From Rikenellaceae bacterium (lineage in GTDB: Bacteria > Bacteroidota > Bacteroidia > Bacteroidales > UBA932): 11,938 nucleotides of DNA. This document shows, piece after piece, positions 1-7,637 of the stretch; the first letter of the stretch is position 1, and every line of letters begins with the position of its first letter. Where the stretch lies: NCBI GenBank assembly GCA_900767405.1, contig CAAFZB010000068.1:1-11938 (forward strand), given 5' to 3'. A program made the translations under genes and the position numbers. The notes under the pieces are model-generated. The model was given only the letters and a program-made list of their open reading frames with translations, did no database searches and was not told where the DNA came from.

Positions 1-1
1 C

Positions 2-598
2 CAGGGCGACAAGACCGGGGACGAGTGTCTTGCCGACAGCTACAAGGCCTTCATAGCAATGCGCGACTCAAAGCCAGGAAAGGTATTTATGGGCATTCCA
101 CACCGCCTCGACCGTCCGGTAAGCGGAATCTGCGTTCTCGCAAAGACAAGCAAGGCTCTGGAACGGATGAGCGCGATGTTCCGGGATGGAGAAGTTCATA
201 AGACCTACTGGGCGCTGTGCTGTGAAGCCCCACAGCAGAAAGAAGCTCTGCTCGAGAACTGGATGGACCGCAACGAAAAGCTCAACAAAAGTTTCATCTG
301 CAAAGAGGGCAGAGGTAAGCTGGCGAGGCTGAAATACCGGCATATTGCCGACACCCAGAGGTATCACCTTATGGAAGTGGAACTTCTCACCGGACGGCAT
401 CACCAGATACGATGCCAGCTCAGCCATATCGGATGCGTTATCAAAGGAGACCTCAAATACGGTGCACCCCGCTCCAATCCCGACGGAGGAATATGCCTGC
501 AGGCCCACAGAATAGAATTCGAACACCCCGTGAAGAAAACACCCGTCTCCATCAGCTGCCCTCCGCCTCGGGACTGGAAGGGACTTCCCCTCCTCTGA
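2..598 (+). CDS. RluA-family RNA pseudouridine synthase, 5'-truncated by window edge
   Basis: The reading frame is open from base 2, so the gene begins upstream of the window; the Met at 59 is internal. Visible residues start QGDKTGDECL, which in this family follows the N-terminal NKP(A/P)G strand, so probably only about 20-25 residues are missing. The signature HRLDRPVSG is at 101-127, with the catalytic Asp codon at 110-112 (nucleophile for uridine isomerisation in rRNA or tRNA). A second family motif, LLTGRHHQIR, lies around 383-412, followed by GDLKYG and a late HPVKK motif. The overall size, about 220 residues, fits the short RluA-type enzymes of Bacteroidota that lack an S4 domain. The target uridine cannot be told from sequence. 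The 3' end overlaps the convergent AraC-type gene by 47 bp, encoding the residues after the HPVKK segment. Confidence 0.93.
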   Translation, partial: QGDKTGDECLADSYKAFIAMRDSKPGKVFMGIPHRLDRPVSGICVLAKTSKALERMSAMFRDGEVHKTYWALCCEAPQQKEALLENWMDRNEKLNKSFICKEGRGKLARLKYRHIADTQRYHLMEVELLTGRHHQIRCQLSHIGCVIKGDLKYGAPRSNPDGGICLQAHRIEFEHPVKKTPVSISCPPPRDWKGLPLL

Positions 599-1580
599 CC
601 TTAGCCAGATATTCCGAAGGCGTGCATTTCATAAAAAGCTTGAATGCCATATTGAAGGAAACCACCGAATGGAATCCGCTCATAAGTGCAAGTTCCATAA
701 TGAGCAGCGAAGGGTTCTCCTTCATAATCCCCACAGCGTGCTGTATTCTGTAATAATTTATGAACTGCCTGAAATTGCGGCCCGAGAACACGTTTATAAC
801 ATTCGAGATATAAACCTTGTTCACGCCCAGGTCCGAGCAGAGGTCAGTTATGTAGTATGCGTCCTTTAAATAGGGCCTTTCCGCCTCCATATATGCAAGC
901 AGACGCTTGTAGGTGGAATTCATCCGCGCCTGCTCCTCGGCGCTTTCGGGCAGGGACATATTCGCCTTTCCGCTGATGGTTTCCTTTACCAGGGCTTCCT
1001 TCCGCTTGGAAATGAGCATAGTATGCCCGGAATACGAACGTATCCACAGAATGACAAAGAGTCCCGAAGCGCAACCGCACAGAATCATAACCACCACAAA
1101 GCTTACGGGACCCGATGGCATTTCAAGCGCAAGGCAGGACAGCAGGGCAAGTGAAAGCAGCACCAGGGCATAAAAGAACCTGGAGTATTCCTCTACCGAC
1201 ACCCAGGTGGAATCGGCCTGGAACAGTGATCTCACAAGCCTGAACTTCATCACGCTCCTGCATATGAAATAGCCCGCGAGAATAAAAGGGATTATCGCCA
1301 GAATGGCGAAAGAGCAAGACGAGATACTATTCTCGCGGGCGAAACAGAATACAACGGCAAACGAGGCCTCGGAGCATACTATGATCCATTTCCCCGTATT
1401 GAATTCCTCGGAAAGGGAAGGTACCATAATCAACAGGGCACAGCCGGCCACCAGGCTGCATAATATAAAAGAGATTGCCGGCAGGTCTCTCTCAACCAGA
1501 TAATCCAACACCACCAATCCTACCATCGACAGAAGAGCCGACAATCTCAGGAAAAATCTCTTGGAAAATATTACGTTCAT
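552..1580 (-). CDS. Membrane-anchored AraC-family transcriptional regulator
   Basis: This is a 342-residue protein with two parts. The N-terminal half is strongly hydrophobic, with about six predicted membrane segments near residues 12-29, 35-53, 65-81, 90-108, 135-152 and 159-180, and no sizeable extracytoplasmic domain between them. A charged linker (190-230) leads to a C-terminal AraC DNA-binding domain (about 231-327). The first HTH lies around YITDLCSDLGVNKVYIS (243-259). The second has the family pattern MELALMSGFHSVVSFNMAF followed by FMKCTPSEYL. Known family members of this layout are common in Bacteroidota; the signal sensed is not known. The ATG at 1578-1580 follows an A-rich leader and a TATATTTG -7 element, which supports this start. 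The gene appears monocistronic and its last 47 bp overlap the end of the convergent pseudouridine synthase gene. Its target genes cannot be inferred here. Confidence 0.88.
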   Translation of the reverse strand: MNVIFSKRFFLRLSALLSMVGLVVLDYLVERDLPAISFILCSLVAGCALLIMVPSLSEEFNTGKWIIVCSEASFAVVFCFARENSISSCSFAILAIIPFILAGYFICRSVMKFRLVRSLFQADSTWVSVEEYSRFFYALVLLSLALLSCLALEMPSGPVSFVVVMILCGCASGLFVILWIRSYSGHTMLISKRKEALVKETISGKANMSLPESAEEQARMNSTYKRLLAYMEAERPYLKDAYYITDLCSDLGVNKVYISNVINVFSGRNFRQFINYYRIQHAVGIMKENPSLLIMELALMSGFHSVVSFNMAFKLFMKCTPSEYLAKVRGGEVPSSPEAEGS

Positions 1581-1606
1581 CTTCGGGTCTTTTTAGATTC
1601 CGGCGA

Positions 1607-1614
1607 CAAATATA
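1607..1614 (-). promoter_or_regulatory. -7 promoter element for the AraC-type gene
   Basis: Read on the minus strand, this is TATATTTG, an exact match to the Bacteroidota -7 consensus TAnnTTTG. It sits 26 nt before the ATG at 1580, leaving an A-rich leader (TAAAAAG). No convincing -33 TTTG is seen about 20 nt upstream, because that stretch is occupied by the GC-rich terminator stem. The call is therefore partial; an activator or weak basal transcription would be compatible. Confidence 0.5.
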
Positions 1615-1652
1615 AAATGACCACTGCCGGGGCAGGTGGTCCCGGCAGTAGT
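1611..1652 (-). terminator. Intrinsic terminator of the leuS-yitT operon
   Basis: The minus strand forms a 12-bp stem (1641-1652 with 1620-1631, one G-U wobble, otherwise perfect), core ACTGCCGGG/CCCGGCAGT, with a 9-nt loop. A T-rich run (CATTTTATATTT) follows immediately. It starts 31 bp after the stop of the downstream YitT gene. On the plus strand the stem is not followed by a T tract, so it acts in one direction only. Confidence 0.8.
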
Positions 1653-1682
1653 ACTCATAAAAACCCGATTTATGTTAATAAA

Positions 1683-2624
1683 CTATTTTTTCTTCTTGTT
1701 TAATTTAAAATCTTCAAATCCTTTCCCGTATACTCCAGTCACCTGCGAGATAGACATAAACGCATTTTCATCCACCATCTTGACATACTTGAGCAATGCT
1801 GTGAGGTCGCGTTTTCTAATAAGTACAAAAAGTACGTTAGTCTCGTTCTTGGTGTACCACCCTTTCCCGTTCAGGACCGTAACTCCCTTATGGAAATCGT
1901 TGGTAATCGCATCGGCTATCTGGGCATATTTAGGAGAAAATATGAAAAGCTGGACAGATTGCTTGGAACCTGCGATGCACAGATCCAGCACGGTTCCCAC
2001 GACCATAACCATTATGAAACCGTAAACCACAACGGTAATCTTCTCCGGCATTGCAAGCAAGGTTCCGTCGGTTCTGTACGAAGGTACCAGCAGAGACGAA
2101 AGGATTACCATAGTGTCTGCAAGCATTATCACTCTGCCCGGAGATACGTTGCGGTACTTGTTGAGCACCATTGCTATGATATCGGTTCCGCCGGTGCTTC
2201 CCCCGGAAATGATGGTAAGCCCCACGCCAACGCCCACTATGATGCCGCCCATAATGGTGCTGACAAACTTTCCGTTGTCAAGAGCCAGCAGCTGGATATA
2301 CTCCTGCGGTATGAGGTCCTGCATAAGGATGAGCCCTATGGAGTCCAGGATTATGGCAAATACGGTCTTTGCACCGAATCCCTTTCCCAAGGTGCACATA
2401 GCCAGGACAAGCAGTCCTATGTTGAGTACAAAGAACGTGTATCCCAACTTGATGACGCCGCCCGAGGCATACTGCACGATGGAGGCTATACCGGTTACTC
2501 CTCCGCCTACAAGATTGTGAGGGACAAGGAATATCGACCAGCCCAGTACATAAAGGAAAACCCCGAGGGCTATGAGGAAATACTCCTTAATCAGAATGAA
2601 TGTCTTGTTCTTTAGAATGTTCAT
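1683..2624 (-). CDS. YitT-family membrane protein (copy B, distal)
   Basis: This 313-residue protein has the two-domain YitT layout: an integral membrane YitT domain (DUF161 type) with about five or six hydrophobic segments across residues 12-215, then a soluble DUF2179 domain (about 222-305). The family hallmark GGSTGGTDIIA is at 141-151, preceded by a glycine-rich helix (GGIIVGVGVGL). In the C-terminal domain the segments GVTVLNGKGWYT and NVLFVLIRKRDL match the expected pattern. The protein ends in a lysine-rich tail. Function in this family is not established; some members are annotated as transporters without proof. It is the last gene of the operon and its start lies 38 nt inside the end of the upstream yitT-like gene in another frame. 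No in-frame Met follows for a long stretch, so the start at 2624 is preferred. Confidence 0.9.
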   Translation of the reverse strand: MNILKNKTFILIKEYFLIALGVFLYVLGWSIFLVPHNLVGGGVTGIASIVQYASGGVIKLGYTFFVLNIGLLVLAMCTLGKGFGAKTVFAIILDSIGLILMQDLIPQEYIQLLALDNGKFVSTIMGGIIVGVGVGLTIISGGSTGGTDIIAMVLNKYRNVSPGRVIMLADTMVILSSLLVPSYRTDGTLLAMPEKITVVVYGFIMVMVVGTVLDLCIAGSKQSVQLFIFSPKYAQIADAITNDFHKGVTVLNGKGWYTKNETNVLFVLIRKRDLTALLKYVKMVDENAFMSISQVTGVYGKGFEDFKLNKKKK

Positions 2625-3534
2625 CGCTTTGCTTGTTTTTCCTTATTCCGGTCTTAATCTGCTCGAAGCCCTCTCCATACACCGTAGACGTACGGGATAC
2701 GGTAATGAAGGCTTTGGGATCTTCAGACTTTACTATTCTTTCCAATTGTCGCAACTGACGCTGTCTGATTATTACAAGAAGAACGTTCTTCTGTGTTTTG
2801 GTAAACCATCCGGTAGCCTGAATCACCGTCACCCCTCTGTCCATCTCCTTCATTATGCGGTCTGCGATAAGTTTGTAATTCTGCGAGAATACCAGAAGCT
2901 TTACAGACGACTGGCGTCCCATAAGCATAAGGTCAAGGGAGATTGAGAAAGTAATCATCATAAGGTATCCGTAAATCATATCGGAAAAACCTTTTCCGGG
3001 AAGCAGCAGTATGCTGCCGATGATTACGAAATCCAGGTACATGAACAGCTTTCCCGGAGATATGGGGAAATATTTGTTCACGACAAGCGCAATGATATCG
3101 GTTCCGCCGGAACTTCCTCCACGGGAGAAGATGAGCTGCAGTCCGAAAGCTTCGACAAGACCGCCTATGATGGGGATTAGGAATCTTTCGGGAACATAAA
3201 AGAAATTACCCTCCAGGGAATGCAGACCGGGAAGCAGAGCCCACACTTCAAACAGGATGGTGCTCAGCACGATGCAGTAGATTGTCCTGAATCCGAATCC
3301 GGTTCCAAGAATAAAAAAGGCTGCGACAAGAAAAATCACGTTGATGGCCGCATAGGAAATGGACACGGGTATGAGTCCTTTAGTCGCAAACTGCAGAATG
3401 GTGCACAGGCCCGTAAGTCCTCCCGCAGTCATTCCGTTGGGTATCACGAAACAGCCCCAGACGAAGGTGTACAGAACTACACCGACGCTCAATACGGAGT
3501 AGTCTTTTAACGTATCTATGAATTTGTGTTTCAT
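2587..3534 (-). CDS. YitT-family membrane protein (copy A, proximal)
   Basis: This is a 315-residue paralogue of the next gene. Hydrophobic segments fill about residues 12-205 and the hallmark is [11 protein letters not shown] (139-149), with Ser where copy B has Thr. A DUF2179-type domain follows (about 208-290), with [12 protein letters not shown] and [12 protein letters not shown]. The C-terminal tail is hydrophilic and differs completely from that of copy B; its last 12 or so residues are encoded in the region shared with the start of copy B. The ATG overlaps the leuS TGA as ATGA (3531-3534), an arrangement usually linked to translational coupling. The two copies align over their full length but are clearly diverged, so the duplication is old. 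Function is not known for the family; a membrane role is certain from sequence, the substrate is not. Confidence 0.9.
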   Translation of the reverse strand: MKHKFIDTLKDYSVLSVGVVLYTFVWGCFVIPNGMTAGGLTGLCTILQFATKGLIPVSISYAAINVIFLVAAFFILGTGFGFRTIYCIVLSTILFEVWALLPGLHSLEGNFFYVPERFLIPIIGGLVEAFGLQLIFSRGGSSGGTDIIALVVNKYFPISPGKLFMYLDFVIIGSILLLPGKGFSDMIYGYLMMITFSISLDLMLMGRQSSVKLLVFSQNYKLIADRIMKEMDRGVTVIQATGWFTKTQKNVLLVIIRQRQLRQLERIVKSEDPKAFITVSRTSTVYGEGFEQIKTGIRKNKQSDEHSKEQDIHSD

Positions 3535-6263
3535 TTCACAACTATGTTGATTATTCGACCGGGAACTACAATCACTTTTACTATGGACTGCTCACCGACC
3601 CACTTTGCGGTAAGTTCGTGACCCCTCACGACTTTCTCCACCTCGGTGGGAGCGGCACTCTTCGGCATTTCGACCGTAAAGCGCATCTTGCCGTTGAACT
3701 GGACAGGATAGGTTACGCTGTCTTCGGCGGCATAAGCTGCGATATATTCGGGGAACTGCGCGAAGTTCACGCTGTCCCCGTGTCCCAGCGCGTGCCACAG
3801 TTCTTCAGCGATATGAGGTGCAAACGGGCTGAGCAGCACTACCAGAGGTTCAAGTATTTCACGCTTGTTGCAGCCCTGTTCGCTCAGTTCGTTGAGTGCA
3901 ATCATAAACGCGCTTATGGTAGTGTTGTACGAGAAGCTTTCTATGTCCTGCTGCTCCTTAGCTATCAGCTTGTGAAGGGACTTGAGTTCGGCAGGCGTAG
4001 CTTTTTCGTCTGTAACCAACCATTGTTCTCGGTCATAGAAGAGCCTCCAGAATTTCTTGAGGAAACGGTTCACACCGTCTATTCCCTTGGTGTCCCAGGG
4101 TTTGCTCTGCTCCACAGGACCCAGGAACATTTCGTAAAGACGAAGGGTATCGGCTCCGTAGCGGTCGCAGATATCATCGGGATTCACAACGTTGAACATA
4201 CTCTTGCTCATTTTCTCTACTGCCCAGCCGCAGATGTATTCACCGTTCTCGAGTATGAATTCGGCATCTTTGTATTCCGGTCTCCAGGCCTTGAATGCCT
4301 GTGTGTCGAGCCTGTCATTGTGAACCAATGAGATATCCACGTGTATCTCGGTTGTCTGATAGTCTTTCTTAAGTCCGTTGGAAACGAAGGTGTTGGTTCC
4401 TGCAATCCTGTACACGAAATTGGAGCGTCCCTGAATCATTCCCTGGTTAACCAGCTTGCGGAACGGCTCCTCTTCGCACACATAAACAAGGTCGAAAAAG
4501 AACTTGTTCCAGAAGCGGGAATAGATGAGATGTCCCGTAGCGTGCTCGGTTCCTCCCACATACAGGTCGACGCTGCGCCAGTATCCGTTTGCGTCGCGGC
4601 TCACAAGAGCCTGGTCGTTCCTGGGATCCATATATCTGAAATAGTAGGCGCTGGAACCGGCAAATCCGGGCATTGTATTCTTCTCGAGCGGATATCCGTT
4701 GTATGTCCAGTCCTTGGCTCTGGCCAGAGGGGGTTCTCCGCCTTCTGCCTTGTACTCCGTTATCTGAGGCAGGGTGAGAGGAAGTTCACTCTCGGGCAGG
4801 GCAGTGGGCACGCCATCCTTGTAGTAGATTGGGAAGGGCTCTCCCCAGTAACGCTGGCGGGAGAAGATTGCATCGCGCAGACGGTAGTTGGTCTTCCTGT
4901 GGCCGAGTCCCTTTTCCTCGACGTAGTCCTTTGCCGCCTCGATGGCATCTTTTACGTCCATTCCGTTGAGGAAGCCCGAATTGCACATCTTTCCTTCCTT
5001 CGCATCAAAGCTCTGCTCACTTACGTCGCAGCCCTCGATGATAGGTATGATGGGAAGGTTGAATTTCTTTGCAAACGCATAGTCACGGCTGTCGTGGGCA
5101 GGAACTGCCATAATGGCTCCGGTGCCGTATCCCGCAAGAACGTATTCAGAAATCCATACAGGTATCTTTTCGCCGGTCAGGGGGTTGATTCCATAGGCGC
5201 CGCTGAAAACTCCTGTGACGGTCTTGGTTTCGGTCATTCTCTCCCTCTCGGTTTTCTTGCGCACCTCCTTCACGTAAGCCTCGACTGCATCCTTGCGGTC
5301 GGCCGAGGTGAGCTTATCTACGAGTTCGCTTTCCGGGGCAAGAACCATAAAGCTGACTCCGAAGATGGTGTCCACCCTGGTGGTGAAGATGGTTACAGGC
5401 AAAGTCTTGCCGTCGCACTCGGTATTGAAAATGACTTCGGTGCCTTCGGACTTTCCAATCCAGTTGCGCTGCATTTCCTTAAGCGAATCGGTCCAGTCCA
5501 GTTTCTCAAGACCCGAAAGCATACGCTCTGCGTAAGCCGAAACTCTGAGCTGCCACTGCTTCATCTTCTTCTGTTCTACCGGGAATCCTCCCCGTATGCT
5601 GAGCCCGTCCTTGACCTCGTCGTTAGCCAGCACCGTACCCAGACCCTCGCACCAGTTGACAGAGGTTTCTCCCTGATATGCAATACGGTATCGCATAAGT
5701 ATATCGCTCTTCTCCTTCTCCCCTGCGGCATTCCACCGCTCTGCCGAAACATCCTCATACCCTTTGGTCGAGAGGAGCTCGACAAGCTCGCCGATGGGAC
5801 GGGCGGCATCGGCCTTGGGGTCGTACCAGCTGTCGAACATCTTCAGGAAAGCCCACTGAGTCCATTTGTAATAGGCGGGGTCGCAGGTCTGAACCTCCCT
5901 GTCCCAGTCGAACGAGAACCCGATTCGGTCCAGCTGACTGCGGTAACGTGCAACGTTTTGAGCAGTTGTCACTGCCGGATGCTGTCCTGTCTGGATTGCA
6001 TACTGTTCTGCAGGAAGTCCGAATGCGTCGTATCCCATAGGGTGCAGCACGTTGAATCCTTTCAGACGCTTGTAACGCGCAAAGATATCCGATGCTATAT
6101 ATCCCAGAGGATGTCCTACGTGGAGTCCGGCTCCGGAAGGATAAGGGAACATATCCAGAACGTAATATTTGGGAGCCTTGGAGTCCGAAGATACACGGTA
6201 TGTGTGATTCTTCGCCCAATATTCCTGCCATTTGCTTTCAACAGCCTTAAAATCGTAATCCAT
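3531..6263 (-). CDS. leuS: Leucyl-tRNA synthetase (LeuRS)
   Basis: This cytoplasmic class I aminoacyl-tRNA synthetase charges tRNA-Leu using ATP. The 910 residues contain the HIGH-type motif HVGH (48-51) in [15 protein letters not shown] and the KMSKS loop (684-688). The editing domain (CP1) is present and looks active: [11 protein letters not shown] (292-302) carries the conserved threonines, and [17 protein letters not shown] (378-394) carries the Asp (391) that holds the misacylated amino group. [20 protein letters not shown] (566-585) and [10 protein letters not shown] (701-710) are further core landmarks. An extra segment at about 148-195 and the absence of the zinc-knuckle cysteines near 220-230 (IRGGFPVE instead) agree with my recollection of Bacteroidota LeuRS. 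The anticodon-binding and C-terminal domains are complete. It starts 8 nt after the M28-like gene and overlaps the next gene by 4 nt. Confidence 0.98.
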   Translation of the reverse strand: MDYDFKAVESKWQEYWAKNHTYRVSSDSKAPKYYVLDMFPYPSGAGLHVGHPLGYIASDIFARYKRLKGFNVLHPMGYDAFGLPAEQYAIQTGQHPAVTTAQNVARYRSQLDRIGFSFDWDREVQTCDPAYYKWTQWAFLKMFDSWYDPKADAARPIGELVELLSTKGYEDVSAERWNAAGEKEKSDILMRYRIAYQGETSVNWCEGLGTVLANDEVKDGLSIRGGFPVEQKKMKQWQLRVSAYAERMLSGLEKLDWTDSLKEMQRNWIGKSEGTEVIFNTECDGKTLPVTIFTTRVDTIFGVSFMVLAPESELVDKLTSADRKDAVEAYVKEVRKKTERERMTETKTVTGVFSGAYGINPLTGEKIPVWISEYVLAGYGTGAIMAVPAHDSRDYAFAKKFNLPIIPIIEGCDVSEQSFDAKEGKMCNSGFLNGMDVKDAIEAAKDYVEEKGLGHRKTNYRLRDAIFSRQRYWGEPFPIYYKDGVPTALPESELPLTLPQITEYKAEGGEPPLARAKDWTYNGYPLEKNTMPGFAGSSAYYFRYMDPRNDQALVSRDANGYWRSVDLYVGGTEHATGHLIYSRFWNKFFFDLVYVCEEEPFRKLVNQGMIQGRSNFVYRIAGTNTFVSNGLKKDYQTTEIHVDISLVHNDRLDTQAFKAWRPEYKDAEFILENGEYICGWAVEKMSKSMFNVVNPDDICDRYGADTLRLYEMFLGPVEQSKPWDTKGIDGVNRFLKKFWRLFYDREQWLVTDEKATPAELKSLHKLIAKEQQDIESFSYNTTISAFMIALNELSEQGCNKREILEPLVVLLSPFAPHIAEELWHALGHGDSVNFAQFPEYIAAYAAEDSVTYPVQFNGKMRFTVEMPKSAAPTEVEKVVRGHELTAKWVGEQSIVKVIVVPGRIINIVVK

Positions 6264-6271
6264 ATCTTTTT

Positions 6272-7597
6272 CTATTTTCTTTTCAATCGGAATTCAATGT
6301 ACATCGAAATCTCTGACTTCACCTTTTTGCCCCTGACCTTTCCCGGCTTCCACTTGGGAGATGCGCTCACCACCCTTACCGCTTCCTCGTCCAGCAGAGG
6401 ATGAACCCCGCGCAGGACTTTCACGTCTTTGACTTCTCCGTTTTCGTCAATTATGAAATCCACCAGCACGCGACCCTGGATTCCATCTTCCACCGCCTTC
6501 TTGGGGTAACGCAGATAAGTGTAAACCCATCTTACGAGGAAGCTTGACGGTTCGAACGAGCCCAGGAAAGAAGGCGGGACGTCACATTCGCTGTAAGGAA
6601 CGGCAAATTGTTCTTCCTGAGCCCTGCGCTTAAGTTCCTCGGTAGGGTTGAAAAGGGGTTTGACACCATTGGCGAGAGCGAGTGCGAAATTGAAGATGTA
6701 CTCGGTCTGCCTGTCCATCATATCGTAGTCGAGATTGTCCGCAGTGTCTTTCGTGGTGTTGTATTCGGGATATCTGCCGGAAGTAAAGAACGCCGAAGGT
6801 ATCTGACTTTCGTAGAATGAACGATGGTCCGAGGCGCAGGGTTCCCTGCTTACAAGTTGCGGACGCACCGGCAGAAGCATTCCCTCAAGATGGCCGAGCA
6901 CATTGTTCATATCCTGATTCGAGCAGGTATATGCATAGAAAGACGCAGGGTCTGTACCGAGCATATCCAGGTTTATCATCGCGTCTATGTTGGGAGTGCC
7001 GGTAAACGAACGGTTGAGAAAGTACCACGACCCTGCATTGGAAACCAGGGAAGAACCGAATGCCACGAATACGACTGACCTCCTGAACAGGATGGAATTG
7101 GTCTGTATTCTGTTTGCGAGGTTGAGCATAACGGCAAGTCCCGAGGCATTTCCACCGGCTCCATAGAATATCTGCTCCTTAGGCTGTCCATCTACAGTCA
7201 CCACGTTTTTCCCAAGATTGTCAAGTCTGGCGCCAATGACTATGTAGTTGTTCCTTAGGCTCTTGTCATAGCCCTCGATTATGGCTGCAACGTTATGGGA
7301 TACAAGCGTGTCCCCTGCTTCGGTTTTGATTCCGAACGGATCGCCGTCGTCGGGGTACAGCAGGGTGAGGCCCATTTCCTTGAACCGCTCGCCAACGTAT
7401 GACGCCGCCTGCATCTCCCCTTCGGAACCGGCCCTTCGGCCTTCCAGCATAGCGGACGAAAGGTACTCCACATCTTCTCTCATTGTGGAAGCGCTCTCAC
7501 TTTCATCCAATGAGGGAAGTGTCCCCAAGGCATATTGTCCATAGCAGAAAACCCCTGTCAGGAGTGCCGGAATGAGTAAAAACAACCTTCTGAACAT
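6272..7597 (-). CDS. Exported M28-fold pseudopeptidase with TonB C-terminal domain
   Basis: The 441-residue product starts with a signal peptide ([20 protein letters not shown], then Q). The only Cys there is preceded by Phe, so a lipobox is unlikely. Residues about 40-310 follow the M28 zinc aminopeptidase pattern, but most active-site residues are changed. The usual AHxD is ARLD (R124), GAxDNASG is GAGGNASG (G149), the Glu pair after FVAFG is replaced by S183 and L184, and the YHTPxDT histidine is N280. Asp in NLDMLG (D211) and the SDHRSF motif (256-261) remain. Residues about 355-441 are a TonB C-terminal domain ([26 protein letters not shown]). I infer a non-catalytic periplasmic or surface binding protein. 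The ATG at 7597 is preferred over an in-frame ATG at 7675 because it begins the signal peptide and follows a good promoter. First gene of the leuS operon. Confidence 0.85.
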   Translation of the reverse strand: MFRRLFLLIPALLTGVFCYGQYALGTLPSLDESESASTMREDVEYLSSAMLEGRRAGSEGEMQAASYVGERFKEMGLTLLYPDDGDPFGIKTEAGDTLVSHNVAAIIEGYDKSLRNNYIVIGARLDNLGKNVVTVDGQPKEQIFYGAGGNASGLAVMLNLANRIQTNSILFRRSVVFVAFGSSLVSNAGSWYFLNRSFTGTPNIDAMINLDMLGTDPASFYAYTCSNQDMNNVLGHLEGMLLPVRPQLVSREPCASDHRSFYESQIPSAFFTSGRYPEYNTTKDTADNLDYDMMDRQTEYIFNFALALANGVKPLFNPTEELKRRAQEEQFAVPYSECDVPPSFLGSFEPSSFLVRWVYTYLRYPKKAVEDGIQGRVLVDFIIDENGEVKDVKVLRGVHPLLDEEAVRVVSASPKWKPGKVRGKKVKSEISMYIEFRLKRK

Positions 7598-7599
7598 AG

Positions 7600-7631
7600 T
7601 CTGCAAATTTATAAAATTTGACATATATTTG
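7600..7631 (+). promoter_or_regulatory. Promoter of the phoH-like gene
   Basis: TATATTTG (7624-7631) matches TAnnTTTG exactly. TCTG (7600-7603) is a one-mismatch -33 element with a 20-nt spacer. The ATG at 7638 begins 6 nt after the -7 element, the same spacing as for the divergent gene. The two promoters occupy the same DNA in opposite directions. Confidence 0.6.
7604..7620. repeat. 17-bp palindrome in the divergent promoter region
   Basis: CAAATTT-ATA-AAATTTG is a perfect inverted repeat with 7-bp arms and a 3-bp centre. A second imperfectly nested pair, TGCAAAT (7602-7608) and ATTTGCA (7627-7633), spans the region. Either could be an operator, but opposed TTTG-containing -7 elements in AT-rich DNA produce such symmetry by themselves, so no regulator is claimed. 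Confidence 0.35.
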
Positions 7632-7635
7632 CAAT
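7604..7635 (-). promoter_or_regulatory. Promoter of the M28-like/leuS/yitT operon
   Basis: On the minus strand, TAAATTTG (7611-7604) matches TAnnTTTG. ATTG (7635-7632) resembles the -33 TTTG with one mismatch, and the spacer from TTG is exactly 20 nt. The ATG at 7597 begins 6 nt after the -7 element, so the mRNA leader would be only a few nucleotides. Confidence 0.65.
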
Positions 7636-7637
7636 CG

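Noticed and set aside
1683..3534. The two YitT genes as one gene split by a frameshift
   Set aside because: Each has its own full membrane domain, GG(S/T)GGTDII hallmark and C-terminal DUF2179-type domain, so they are two complete paralogues.
4341..6404. A 687-codon open frame antisense to leuS, plus similar long antisense frames at 1890-2615, 7503-8192, 9978-10625 and 10779-11447
   Set aside because: Each is codon-aligned with the real gene on the other strand, where its stop codons correspond to sense TTA, CTA and TCA. These genes rarely use those codons, so long open antisense frames arise by codon bias. Their translations show no domain, signal peptide or start context.
7604..7620. Palindrome as a bidirectional terminator or hairpin
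   Set aside because: It is AT-only in the arms apart from the ends, has no GC-rich stem, lies between divergent starts and is explained largely by the two opposed -7 elements.
7572..7637. Upstream in-frame ATG adding 22 residues to PhoH
   Set aside because: It would overlap the coding start of the divergent M28-like gene and lie before the phoH -7 element; the residues do not resemble a PhoH N-terminus.
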